NCBI GenBank assembly: GCA_021739635.1
Contig: JAIPBH010000001.1
Location: forward strand, 41,209-105,208
Length of the DNA: 64,000 nucleotides
DNA from: Flavobacteriaceae bacterium
GTDB lineage: Bacteria; Bacteroidota; Bacteroidia; Flavobacteriales; Flavobacteriaceae
Direction of reading: 5' to 3'
How positions within the stretch are numbered: position 1 is the first letter of the stretch; each line of letters opens with the position of its first letter. Of this stretch, positions 1-8,482 are shown piece by piece. The position numbers and the translations under genes are program-made. The notes beneath the pieces are model-generated. The model did not search any database and had not been told where the DNA came from. It worked only from the letters and a program-made list of their open reading frames with translations.

Positions 1-1065
1 ATCATTTTTTAATAAAACCATACTTTTTGCTGATGCTTCTCTGGCTATTTCTAAATGTTTTTTATTGTGTAAAATAGATTTATCTAAACTAGGTTTAATA
101 TCAAAAGCACCAGACCAAAACATACCTCTTAACAGGTTTCCTGTCATTTTATCAATCGTTTGTTCTGTTACTTCTCCATTTTTTACTGCGTCTATTAAAT
201 TTTTTCCATACCAACGTTCTCTGGGCATTTCCAAATCCAAGCCTGCATTTGCTGAATTAGCTGTAGAATGCGTACCACTCCAATCGGACAAAACAAATCC
301 TTTAAACCCCCAATCTTCTCTTAATATTTTAGTCAATAAAAAAGGGTTTTCGCAACTATACACGTCATTCACTTTATTATAAGCACCCATAACACTCCAA
401 GCCCCACCTTCTTGAATTGCTTTTTTAAAGCCAGGTAAATATATTTCGCGTAAGGCACGTTCACTAACGATAATATTTAATTTGTGTCTATTAAACTCTT
501 GATTATTACAAACAAAATGCTTTAGATTTGCCATTACTTTTTGACTTTGTAACCCCAAGACGTATGCTTTGGCAACCTCTCCGTTTAAAAAAGGATCTTC
601 GGTAAAGTATTCGAAACTTCTTCCTCCCCTTGGATCTCTAATAATATTCATTGCAGGTCCTGCATTTGCTTGTCCTCCAGAAGCTTTCATTTCTGTCGCC
701 ATTGCAGCGTTTATTTTGTATATTAAATCTGTATCCCAAGTACTTGCTTGAGCAATAGAAACAGGAAAATAAGTACCCATTTCTTTAGGTTGATTTGGGC
801 CAAACCATCCTTTAAAAGCATAAGGACCGTGTTCTATTTTAAATCCGGGAATATTTAATCGTTTTATACCATCTGAACCAATTACGCCCTTTTCAGGAAT
901 TTTATCTCCTGTTACTAGGTCTATTTTTTCTTCTAAGGTCATTCTAGACAGTAAATCATTTATCCTTTTTTCAATTTCTAAAGTTGAATTTTGATACGGT
1001 AATTTTTCTTGTGATATTGTCACATTACTTAGCAACATTAAAATAGCAACAGTATATAATCTCAT
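1..1065 (-). CDS. Glycoside hydrolase family 3 beta-glucosidase-like protein, C-terminus cut by window edge
   Basis: Read on the minus strand from an ATG at 1065, the frame stays open for 355 codons to base 1, so the C-terminal half lies outside the window. It begins with a short signal peptide (MRLYTVAILMLLSNVTISQ) and continues with the N-terminal (beta/alpha)8 domain of GH3: EEKIDLVTGD, GPAMNIIRDPRGGRSFEYF, then NLKHFVCNNQE. The nucleophile motif VLSDWSGTHS gives Asp261. The family removes terminal beta-linked glucose, xylose or related sugars from oligosaccharides, here probably in the periplasm. The gene lies 14 nt downstream of the GH92 gene on the same strand, so the two are probably co-transcribed. 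The exact sugar cannot be read from sequence. Confidence 0.93.
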   Translation of the reverse strand, partial: MRLYTVAILMLLSNVTISQEKLPYQNSTLEIEKRINDLLSRMTLEEKIDLVTGDKIPEKGVIGSDGIKRLNIPGFKIEHGPYAFKGWFGPNQPKEMGTYFPVSIAQASTWDTDLIYKINAAMATEMKASGGQANAGPAMNIIRDPRGGRSFEYFTEDPFLNGEVAKAYVLGLQSQKVMANLKHFVCNNQEFNRHKLNIIVSERALREIYLPGFKKAIQEGGAWSVMGAYNKVNDVYSCENPFLLTKILREDWGFKGFVLSDWSGTHSTANSANAGLDLEMPRERWYGKNLIDAVKNGEVTEQTIDKMTGNLLRGMFWSGAFDIKPSLDKSILHNKKHLEIAREASAKSMVLLKND

Positions 1066-1079
1066 AAATTTTTTTAGTT

Positions 1080-3311
1080 TTATTTAGGCATTTCAGCATT
1101 TTTACCCCATTCTTTATTCGGTAGTTCTCCTAATTTCAATGTCAAAGTTGCACCATCCATAATTTGTTGATGGGAAATAAATGGACTATTTATCTCTTTT
1201 CCATTTATAAATGCTTTTTGGATGTATTTATTTTTTTTACTAGCACCTTTAGCTTCCACTGTAAAAGTTTTTCCATTTTGAAGTTTTATACTTGTTTTTT
1301 CAAATATTGGACTTGTTATTGTGTAGTATGGTAATCCAGGAGTTATTGGATAAATTCCCATAGATGTAAAAACGACGAAAGCCGTCATTCCTCCACCATC
1401 TTCATCTCCTGGAATTCCAAAAATGTTATCTTTAAACCAAACATCTAACAAAAAACGAGTTCTTTTCTGAGTTTTCCATGGTGCACCAAAATAATTGTAC
1501 AAGTAAGGAATATGAAATGAAGGCTCATTACCCATAGAAAATTGTCCAACCATTCCGGTCGAATTTGAACCATTTACATAAAAATGATTTTTTTGTATTC
1601 CTAATGGCTCTCTAAATAATTGATCCAGCCTTGTTTCTGCTGCTTTTTTGCCTCCAAGTAGATCCGTTAACCCTTGTATGTCATGTTGAACTATCCACGC
1701 ATAGGTCCATCCATTATTTTCGTCAAAATATTCTCTATATCCTAAACCACCATCTATTTTAGGATTTATATTTAACCAATTTCCATCACTATCTTTTGGC
1801 ATAAATAATTTTTTATCTTCATTCCATAATTTTTTGTAGTCCTTTGATTTTTCAGAAAACAACTTGTAGTCATTCGTTTTTCCTAATTCTTTTGCTAATG
1901 ATGATAATGCCCAGAAATCATAATTTATTCCTAAGGAAACTGCAACAGGCTGTCTTTTTTCAAAATCATCAACATTACTTATTGTTTCCTTTTCACCAAT
2001 TTTTAATGATGGGAAATATCCATTTTTATGATAAAAATCTTCTAAAGTAGATCTTGGATTTCCTTGTCTCCATGGAATATAACTTCCCTCTAAAAGATTT
2101 TTTTTAATTCCAATATATGCATTTTCTATATTGTAGTTTCTTATTCCTTTGCGATATCCATCTATAAAAATAGCGCTTGAATGATATGCATTCATACATA
2201 AATGATTTCCAAATACTTGAGGAAATGTAGGCATCCATCCACTTTGTTCAAACATTATTGTATAGGAATTAAGTATATCGCTTTCCATAGCAGGATTTAA
2301 AATGGTTCTTAGTGGATGTTGTGCTAAGTAGGTATCCCAAACCCAATCGTCTGTGTAAAAATCTCGATCACTATTGTGTACTTTTTTATCAAACCCACTG
2401 TAATATTTTCCATATTCATTAATATTTATCATTCGCTCATAAGTTCTGTAAAGTGAAGTATAAAATGTTCTTTTTTGAGAATTAGTTCCACCTTCAACTT
2501 GAATTTGGTTGACAATTTTTTCCCAACTACTTTTTCCTTCTTTAGAAATAGTATTAAAAGTTTTTCCTTTAATCTCTTTTTCGAAATTTTGTTTTGCTTG
2601 ATCAAAACTTATGTATGAAACAGCATATTTTAAAATTATTGATTTTGATACCGTGGATTTTGAAGAGATTTTAAGTGTTGACTTTATAAATTCAAAAGTC
2701 AAATCTTTAATTGGTAACCCATTTTCGTCAGTGATTTCTGCGTAAAAATAGGTAGTGATATCATTATCAATTGCATGATCTCCTTTTGTTGATTTTGTAT
2801 ATGAATCGCTAGCTGCAAATGAATTCTTCAATGAAGTAAATGTCATTTTTGATGTACCTGTGAATAATAGGTTTTTTTCAAAACCATTTGGAAAATCAAT
2901 TTTATAAATTGCCGATTTTTTGCTTGGTGTAAAGCTTATGCTAATATCATCATCAATCAAATATGTTTTATAAAACCATGGATGCATTATTTCTAAATCA
3001 TGATCTATTGTAACTGATGACTTCCAAGAGGTGTTTTTTAATGTGCCTTTTACTGGTTTAAAAGGTAATAATCCTTTCATTCTATGTGTTACTACTTGCA
3101 ATGGAAAACCCTCAACTTGATCTTTTAAGTAATCAGATTTTACTGGAAACATTCTTAGCATTTCATTTGGTAAATGAAATGTTGGAAAAGTAGGTACTAA
3201 AAATTGTGAAACATTACCAATTGTAGGATCAATGTATTTTGTATTCTCTTCTTGGGATGATATTTTACTGATTGTGAATAGGAAAAGGACTAAGAATACT
3301 ATTTTTTTCAT
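1080..3311 (-). CDS. Glycoside hydrolase family 92 (alpha-mannosidase-like)
   Basis: The 743-residue protein starts with a signal peptide (MKKIVFLVLFLFTISKISSQ). The C-terminal (alpha/alpha)6 domain carries the GH92 hallmarks: GNEPSFHIPYLYN at about 594-606 and GDEDGGGM at about 635-642, followed by SMGIYPITPGLPYYTITSP. The acidic residues of the GDED stretch are in the expected place for the Ca2+-dependent inverting exo-mannosidases of this family. The more usual form of the second motif is GDEDNGEM; the GGGM variant here could mean a substrate other than plain alpha-1,2-mannose. It is encoded just upstream of the GH3 gene, suggesting stepwise trimming of a mannose-containing glycan. Family assignment is firm; linkage is inferred. 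Confidence 0.95.
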   Translation of the reverse strand: MKKIVFLVLFLFTISKISSQEENTKYIDPTIGNVSQFLVPTFPTFHLPNEMLRMFPVKSDYLKDQVEGFPLQVVTHRMKGLLPFKPVKGTLKNTSWKSSVTIDHDLEIMHPWFYKTYLIDDDISISFTPSKKSAIYKIDFPNGFEKNLLFTGTSKMTFTSLKNSFAASDSYTKSTKGDHAIDNDITTYFYAEITDENGLPIKDLTFEFIKSTLKISSKSTVSKSIILKYAVSYISFDQAKQNFEKEIKGKTFNTISKEGKSSWEKIVNQIQVEGGTNSQKRTFYTSLYRTYERMININEYGKYYSGFDKKVHNSDRDFYTDDWVWDTYLAQHPLRTILNPAMESDILNSYTIMFEQSGWMPTFPQVFGNHLCMNAYHSSAIFIDGYRKGIRNYNIENAYIGIKKNLLEGSYIPWRQGNPRSTLEDFYHKNGYFPSLKIGEKETISNVDDFEKRQPVAVSLGINYDFWALSSLAKELGKTNDYKLFSEKSKDYKKLWNEDKKLFMPKDSDGNWLNINPKIDGGLGYREYFDENNGWTYAWIVQHDIQGLTDLLGGKKAAETRLDQLFREPLGIQKNHFYVNGSNSTGMVGQFSMGNEPSFHIPYLYNYFGAPWKTQKRTRFLLDVWFKDNIFGIPGDEDGGGMTAFVVFTSMGIYPITPGLPYYTITSPIFEKTSIKLQNGKTFTVEAKGASKKNKYIQKAFINGKEINSPFISHQQIMDGATLTLKLGELPNKEWGKNAEMPK

Positions 3312-3392
3312 CTACTAATTGTAATTAATTATTATTGATAGCAAAGAAAAAATCATCTATTAATATTTACTTAATTTTTAATTAATCAACTT

Positions 3393-3443
3393 CCTAAAAA
3401 AAGAAAAAAACCATCAAAATGATAGTTTTTTTCTTTTTTTAGG
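3393..3443. terminator. Long inverted repeat, bidirectional terminator candidate
   Basis: Two 23-base arms (3393-3415 and 3421-3443) pair with a single G-U exception around a 5-base loop. The arms are A-rich and T-rich, so U tracts occur in the transcript of either strand. It follows the stop of the minus-strand gene at 3455 and precedes the GH92 gene, so it probably separates the two transcription units. Confidence 0.75.
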
Positions 3444-3454
3444 TAGAATTGAAA

Positions 3455-4054
3455 TTAGGATTTATCTTTGTTGTAATAATTCCATTTTTTTCTTTTCTCT
3501 TTTCCAACAAGTTCTGTTAAATCTTGATTAAACTTAATTTCAATATTTTTTATTGCTTCCTTTAGTCCATTTTCATCTTCTCCATAAACTTTTTTAAGAG
3601 CCATTTTTTGTTGTTTTCTGTTACTCAGTAATTCAAATGCTTTTTCTTTTTCATCATTACTCAAACTCATAACCTCTTGCATTTTGTTTGAAAGGTTTAT
3701 TAAAACATCATCTTGATTATAATTTTGTAGTTCTTTTTCTTTCGAAGCCGAGTTAAATCCAGCCCATAATTTCATTTTTTTGTTTCCAACAAATTCTCTT
3801 AATTTTTTATTAAAACTTACTTCAATCTCTTTTACAGCAATTTTAAAACCAGCATCGTCATCTCCAAATTTTTCTTTCAAGGATTTTCTTTGTAAATTTC
3901 TTTCTGCTGCTAGTTTAAGTACTTCTGATTTTTCTTCATCAGTCAAATCCATGGCTGAGGCCATTCTATTAGTTACATTTTCTGCAGCTTTGTCAACTTG
4001 TCCAAAAGTTATAGTAGAAATCATAATCACTACTAGTAAAATTAGTTTCTTCAT
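3455..4054 (-). CDS. Exported protein made of two tandem ~80-residue helical repeats
   Basis: The 199-residue protein has a signal peptide ending at about residue 19 (STITFGQ). The rest is two copies of one unit, at about 25-105 and 110-195. Each copy has a LT/LS-(D/N)-(D/E)-E-K pattern, then E..NLQRKSLKEKFGDD or a close variant, then KEIE/KNIE, F(N)..L.ELVG/EFVG, KK/K.W. The pattern of charged amphipathic helices with an L-T-x-E-E start resembles Spy/CpxP-like periplasmic chaperones, but I do not recognise the exact family. There are no cysteines or catalytic motifs. It is a monocistronic gene with its own terminator. Probably a periplasmic protein; role unknown. Confidence 0.8.
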   Translation of the reverse strand: MKKLILLVVIMISTITFGQVDKAAENVTNRMASAMDLTDEEKSEVLKLAAERNLQRKSLKEKFGDDDAGFKIAVKEIEVSFNKKLREFVGNKKMKLWAGFNSASKEKELQNYNQDDVLINLSNKMQEVMSLSNDEKEKAFELLSNRKQQKMALKKVYGEDENGLKEAIKNIEIKFNQDLTELVGKEKRKKWNYYNKDKS

Positions 4055-4874
4055 ATTTCTGAATTTAAATTATTTGCAAATAAAGGAGTGAATCTTAATG
4101 AATGGTTAATAAAATATTAATTGTGAAAATTTTTATTTAGATTTTAAAAAAATTAAAATGCTTAATAAATCTTAACTTATTGTTACACCAATAAGATTCG
4201 AAAAACATAAAAATCACCTCCAAATTCAATAATGAAAGTAAACTACTCAATAATTTTAACACGAATCTCATGACAATTCAGGAAATCCATATCTATTGAT
4301 AGAATTAAAATTGTTAATACATCACAACCCTAAATTAAAACCTTTAAAAATTAGGGCATTTTTCAACCTGAAATCAGGCTAATAACATTCAAACGGTAGG
4401 ATCAAGACACTAGTGTTTTATTAAATCAACGTGAGGATTATCGAAATATATTTGACCCTATCACAATAACAAGAAAAACTAATAGGTTAAGGAATTAAAG
4501 TCTTACTCAAAAACTGCAACGTCTTTAAAAACTATCCATGCCCTATTATAGTGTTAGTAGATAATCATCGAAGACTTAATAGGCGATAAGTCTACATTAA
4601 ATTTAAATTAATCAATAGAAATCCTTAAATTTTCTAGATGTTCGGAACGAAAAATATGAATTAAACCGAATTTTACAACTATTGTAGAAGGTATTTGGTT
4701 TTCTTTTTATTTATTAATTTTTAATTAATAAAAAATTAATAAAAAATTAATAAATAAATTTTAATTTGTTTTTTCATACTAGGAACTAGACATATTCTAC
4801 CTATAAAATATTTATTAATTCACACTTAAGATATGAGTATAAATTTATCATCAATATTCGTTAAATTTCAATAT
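4055..4874. other. Long non-coding spacer before the beta-helix gene
   Basis: About 820 bases without a supportable gene. All frames are broken by stops and I see no protein homology. The last 170 bases are extremely A+T-rich and hold the inverted repeat at 4706-4758. The middle part (about 4200-4680) is less A+T-rich than usual intergenic DNA here and could be decayed sequence, but nothing recognisable remains. It must contain the promoters of both flanking divergent genes. Confidence 0.6.
4706..4758. repeat. 17-bp A+T-only inverted repeat with internal direct repeats
   Basis: Arms at 4706-4722 and 4742-4758 are perfect reverse complements made only of A and T. The space between them holds further copies of the AATTAATAAA unit, so the region reads as a short direct repeat nested in a palindrome. 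It lies about 115 bases upstream of the chosen start of the beta-helix gene, where it could affect promoter melting or bind a regulator; this is inference. Confidence 0.7.
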
Positions 4875-7800
4875 ATGAAAAAATTTAATTATTTAAATAT
4901 ATTTTTAATTTATTTCCTTTTCTTAGGATTGAACTATACATATGCGCAATACGAGCCCTCTATACTTTTCTATAACAACTCTAACCAATTGGTATATGTT
5001 TCCGACAAAGATGGTAATCATATTCCTGATTTTAGTTTTGCAGGCTATAAAAATGGTGAGGCAGCTTTACCAAATGTAGCAGTTGTTAAACAGATAAGTC
5101 CTGTAGCTGGTGATAATACAGCACATATTCAAGCTGCAATTAACGAGGTTGGAGCAATACCGCTAAATGCAAATGGACACAGAGGAGCATTATTATTGTT
5201 ACCTGGAGAGTATCGTGTGAATGGTGTATTAAATATTAACAAAGCTGGGGTTATACTTCGAGGATCTGGTGACGGTCAAGACCCTTCATTAAATACTGTG
5301 ATTATTGGTGTAGGAAACACACCCAAAGAACGAACCCTAATTACTATAGGGACAAATATCAAAAACGGTTTTAAACCAGAAGCCGCAGGAACTAGACAAA
5401 ACATAATTAGTCCATACATTCCTGCTGGCAGCAGAACTATTCAAGTTACAAATGCATCAGTTTTTAATGTGGGTGATAATATTATTATAAAACATCCTAG
5501 CACAAGTGAATGGTTAAAAAAAGTTGAATATGGTGGTGTAGGTGCAGACACCCCTTGGCAGCCTGGCGAAATAGATTTGGTTTTTAATAGGTATATTACA
5601 AAAATAGATGGAAATAGAATTCAGGTGAATACACCCATTTATGACGTATTAGACAGGTCTTTATCTCAATCTTACGTTTATAAGTACAATGGCAATAATC
5701 AAATAAAAGAATGTGGAATTGAAAATTTACGAATTTTTGTAGAATCTTCTGGTGTCACGGGTAGAGACCATATCGATACATGTATTAATATGGTAGGAGT
5801 AGATAATTCTTGGGTAAAAGGTGTAACTGCTTTAAGAATGAGTTATTCTGGTGTTAAATTCGCTGAAGCAACCCGTTGTTCAGTTGTAGATACCAAAGTT
5901 CTAGAGGTGCATGGCCCACTTTCTGGTGGATGGAGATATAATTTTAATGTAGAAGATCATTGTAATAATATTCTTTTCAATAATTGTACAGCCTCAAATG
6001 GTAGGCATTCATTTGTTGCCAATGGAGCGAGTGATGTTAATGGAATTGTTTTTACCAATTGTTTATCTTCTGGTGATTATACAAGTTCTGAAAATCATAG
6101 AAGATGGGCTCAAGGTATGCTTTTTGATAATATTTCTTGGAGAAATACAAATGCAGGTTTTATTTTAGGATTGCACAATAGAGGAAGCTATGGAACTGGT
6201 CATGGTTGGACGCTAACCAATGGTGTAGCATGGAATATAGATGCTCCAGCAAATAAAATTGTAGTTCAAAAACCTCCTATTGGACAGAATTATGCTATAG
6301 GTTGTAATGCTGCTTATGTAAATGCCAATGGTCCTTTTTTAAAACCAGTAGGGTATATTAATGGAACTGGAAAGACTTTAAAAATTCCTTCTTTATATGT
6401 AGCTCAACTTAATGATAGAAAAACCCATGGTATATTACCTGATACTCCAGGAAAGTTATCAGTAAAAGATTATAAATTTTCTGATACAGAAAAATTTCTA
6501 GAGCTAAGTTGGTATGATGTCTCAATAGAGGAAACCAATTATGTTTTAGAACGCTCTTCAGATGGAGTCTCTTTTCAAACAATTGCAACACTTCCCGCAA
6601 ATACAGAAACTTATATAGATACAGATTTGCAACAAGCTAACTATTTTTACAGGGTAAAAGCGAGAAATGCCATTGGTACTTCCCCAGCATCAAATACAAC
6701 CCAGTCAATTGAATCTCAAGGGTCAATAACTTACTATGTAAAAGCAGGCGGATTAAACACAAATGATGGTTTGAGTGAAGCTAGTGCTTTCCCTACAATA
6801 AGTAAAGCAATTACTACAGCAAACGACGGAGATACTATAATTATAGTTGGTTCTATAAATCAAGTTGATCAGGTTACGTTATCTAAGTCTGTTTTAATTG
6901 AAGGAAAAAACAATGCTACCATTAACGGAGTTGATGGTGGAACTGTTGCTAAGATGTTTACACTTTCAGGAACAGGATTAGCAGTTTCATTTACAGATAT
7001 TTCCTTTCAAGGAAGTACTAATAAAAGCATATCTAATGGTGGAGTGTTTTTAATTACTGGCGATTCAGATATTTATTTTATCAATTGTGTTTTTGATGGT
7101 AATTCTACATTAGGAGATTTTTCTGGTGGAGCAATTTATATAAGCAATGGAAGATTAACTGCAACAAATACACTTTTTAAAAATAATACTGCTGGAAAAA
7201 GTGGCGGTGCAATCTATATTAATGCTTCTTTAAATCCAATAATTAATTTAACAGAATGTACTTTTTATAATAATTTGGCAGAGGGTGTTGGTAATTCCGA
7301 CGGTGGTGGAGCAATTTTATCAGAGGGTTTACCAAATACTTTTCCAGGCCAGCTGACAATAATAAATTCTACTTTTTTTCAAAATTATATAGCGAGAAGT
7401 AATCTAGATTACGGGGCAATCAGATCTACAAATACAAATATTTCTGTAACTAATAGCTTATTTTATAATAATAAAATTAATGGTGGTACTGGAGCTTCTA
7501 GTGATTTTGGTTCTGCTCCTGGAGGAGAGCAATCTTTCACCTATTCTATAGGCGAGTGGATTAGCAGCAATGTTGATACAAGATCTAATTTTATTTCATT
7601 TGTAAAAGGAAATTTAGATCCAAATGAAGTAGCAGCAGATTTAACAGCTTCAAATTTACGTTTTGATGAATCATTAGGAAAAGTAATTTATGATAATGTT
7701 TCTCAAGGAATTGATAGTCCTGTTGATTTTGGTGACGATGGTGAAGATGTTGGTGCTTGGAATTCAGAATTCACATTAAGTTTTGAAGATTCAGATGTTA

Positions 7801-8030
7801 ACGATTTGATGATTTTTTATGAAAGTCAAAACAAAAGATTAAGGATAAAAAAATCTAGTGGCGAAGCACTAAATATTGAAATTTATAATATTTTAGGCGC
7901 TAAAGTATTTACTATAAAAAACATTCGTAAAGCTCAATCGATATATTTAGATCAGATGTCAAATGGATTGTACATATTAATTGCAGATTATTCAGGTAAT
8001 TTTTTTTCAAAGAAGATTTTGATTAATTAA
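4875..8030 (+). CDS. Secreted parallel beta-helix protein (pectate-lyase-like fold) with FnIII and T9SS sorting domain
   Basis: I start it at the ATG at 4875 rather than the in-frame ATG at 4833, because 4875 gives a clean signal peptide (MKKFNYLNIFLIYFLFLG to about TYAQ). The 1051-residue product has four parts. Residues ~60-500 form a pectate_lyase_3-type right-handed beta-helix (INEVGAIPLNA, LLLLPGEYRVNGVLNI, VILRGSGDG, NNCTASNGRHSFVANGA). A fibronectin type III-like module spans ~520-610 (FLELSWYDVS, YFYRVKARN). A second helix spans ~618-900 with GGAIYI turns of the polymorphic-outer-membrane-protein kind. A T9SS type A tail spans ~985-1051 (LNIEIYNILGAKVF, MSNGLYIL). It should be exported by T9SS and act on an extracellular polysaccharide, but lyase activity and substrate are not proven. 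Confidence 0.85.
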   Translation: MKKFNYLNIFLIYFLFLGLNYTYAQYEPSILFYNNSNQLVYVSDKDGNHIPDFSFAGYKNGEAALPNVAVVKQISPVAGDNTAHIQAAINEVGAIPLNANGHRGALLLLPGEYRVNGVLNINKAGVILRGSGDGQDPSLNTVIIGVGNTPKERTLITIGTNIKNGFKPEAAGTRQNIISPYIPAGSRTIQVTNASVFNVGDNIIIKHPSTSEWLKKVEYGGVGADTPWQPGEIDLVFNRYITKIDGNRIQVNTPIYDVLDRSLSQSYVYKYNGNNQIKECGIENLRIFVESSGVTGRDHIDTCINMVGVDNSWVKGVTALRMSYSGVKFAEATRCSVVDTKVLEVHGPLSGGWRYNFNVEDHCNNILFNNCTASNGRHSFVANGASDVNGIVFTNCLSSGDYTSSENHRRWAQGMLFDNISWRNTNAGFILGLHNRGSYGTGHGWTLTNGVAWNIDAPANKIVVQKPPIGQNYAIGCNAAYVNANGPFLKPVGYINGTGKTLKIPSLYVAQLNDRKTHGILPDTPGKLSVKDYKFSDTEKFLELSWYDVSIEETNYVLERSSDGVSFQTIATLPANTETYIDTDLQQANYFYRVKARNAIGTSPASNTTQSIESQGSITYYVKAGGLNTNDGLSEASAFPTISKAITTANDGDTIIIVGSINQVDQVTLSKSVLIEGKNNATINGVDGGTVAKMFTLSGTGLAVSFTDISFQGSTNKSISNGGVFLITGDSDIYFINCVFDGNSTLGDFSGGAIYISNGRLTATNTLFKNNTAGKSGGAIYINASLNPIINLTECTFYNNLAEGVGNSDGGGAILSEGLPNTFPGQLTIINSTFFQNYIARSNLDYGAIRSTNTNISVTNSLFYNNKINGGTGASSDFGSAPGGEQSFTYSIGEWISSNVDTRSNFISFVKGNLDPNEVAADLTASNLRFDESLGKVIYDNVSQGIDSPVDFGDDGEDVGAWNSEFTLSFEDSDVNDLMIFYESQNKRLRIKKSSGEALNIEIYNILGAKVFTIKNIRKAQSIYLDQMSNGLYILIADYSGNFFSKKILIN

Positions 8031-8296
8031 ATGTAGTTTTTAAGAAATTAAAATTATTATTAATAGCTTTTAGTTATTATAATACTATTAGCGTAATTAA
8101 ATATCTAAAAAGAGTAGAGTTACCATTGGTGAACTAAAGTTAGGTATGATTTATTTCCAAAAACAGGATAGTTAAAAGAGAACAATTAGTAGTATTTGTT
8201 AATTATAAAATGAATAATTATTGAGTGTTAAATACAGAAAGGTAAAGTGTTTTCTTTTCTTCAATTTATAAATAAATTTAAGGGTTCTCAAAGTAA

Positions 8297-8482
8297 AAAC
8301 TTAATTATAAAATTGTAGACAGAAGACCAGTCGATGTTATAGCGGCTTATGCTGATAATACAAATGCTAATACTATTTTAGAATCTATGGCAAAATTGAC
8401 TTTAAAGAATCTTAAGTATTTTCTTGGAAGTGGGAGAAAAACCTTAATATTAAATAATAATTTCAATAAAATTGAATTGTAA
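8297..8482 (+). pseudogene. Decayed gene fragment abutting the FGE gene, possibly alkaline-phosphatase-like
   Basis: An open frame of 61 codons runs from just after a stop at 8294 to TAA at 8480-8482. The stop overlaps the next gene's ATG as TAATG. The peptide (DVIAAYADNTNANTILES, LTLKN, FLGSGRKTLIL) reads like real protein, but there is no start in the first 30 codons. It weakly recalls the alkaline phosphatase region that runs from ATPAAFYAH to LGGGRKYF. If so, a deletion fused an internal piece to this position. That identity is a guess from memory. The preceding 8031-8296 is A+T-rich and I see nothing in it. Confidence 0.4.

Noticed and set aside
65..751. Plus-strand frames opposite the GH3 gene
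   Set aside because: They are antisense shadows; the minus-strand GH3 frame is continuous with clear family motifs.
1844..2050. Plus-strand Phe/Leu-rich frame
   Set aside because: Antisense shadow of the GH92 coding sequence; no conserved pattern.
4137..4208. Minus-strand ATG with a perfect GGAGGTGA six bases upstream, opening a 23-codon frame
   Set aside because: Bacteroidota rarely rely on Shine-Dalgarno pairing, the peptide resembles nothing, and the frame is too short to support; probably chance.
4833..4874. Earlier ATG for the beta-helix gene
   Set aside because: It adds 14 residues before a good signal peptide; the ATG at 4875 fits secretion.
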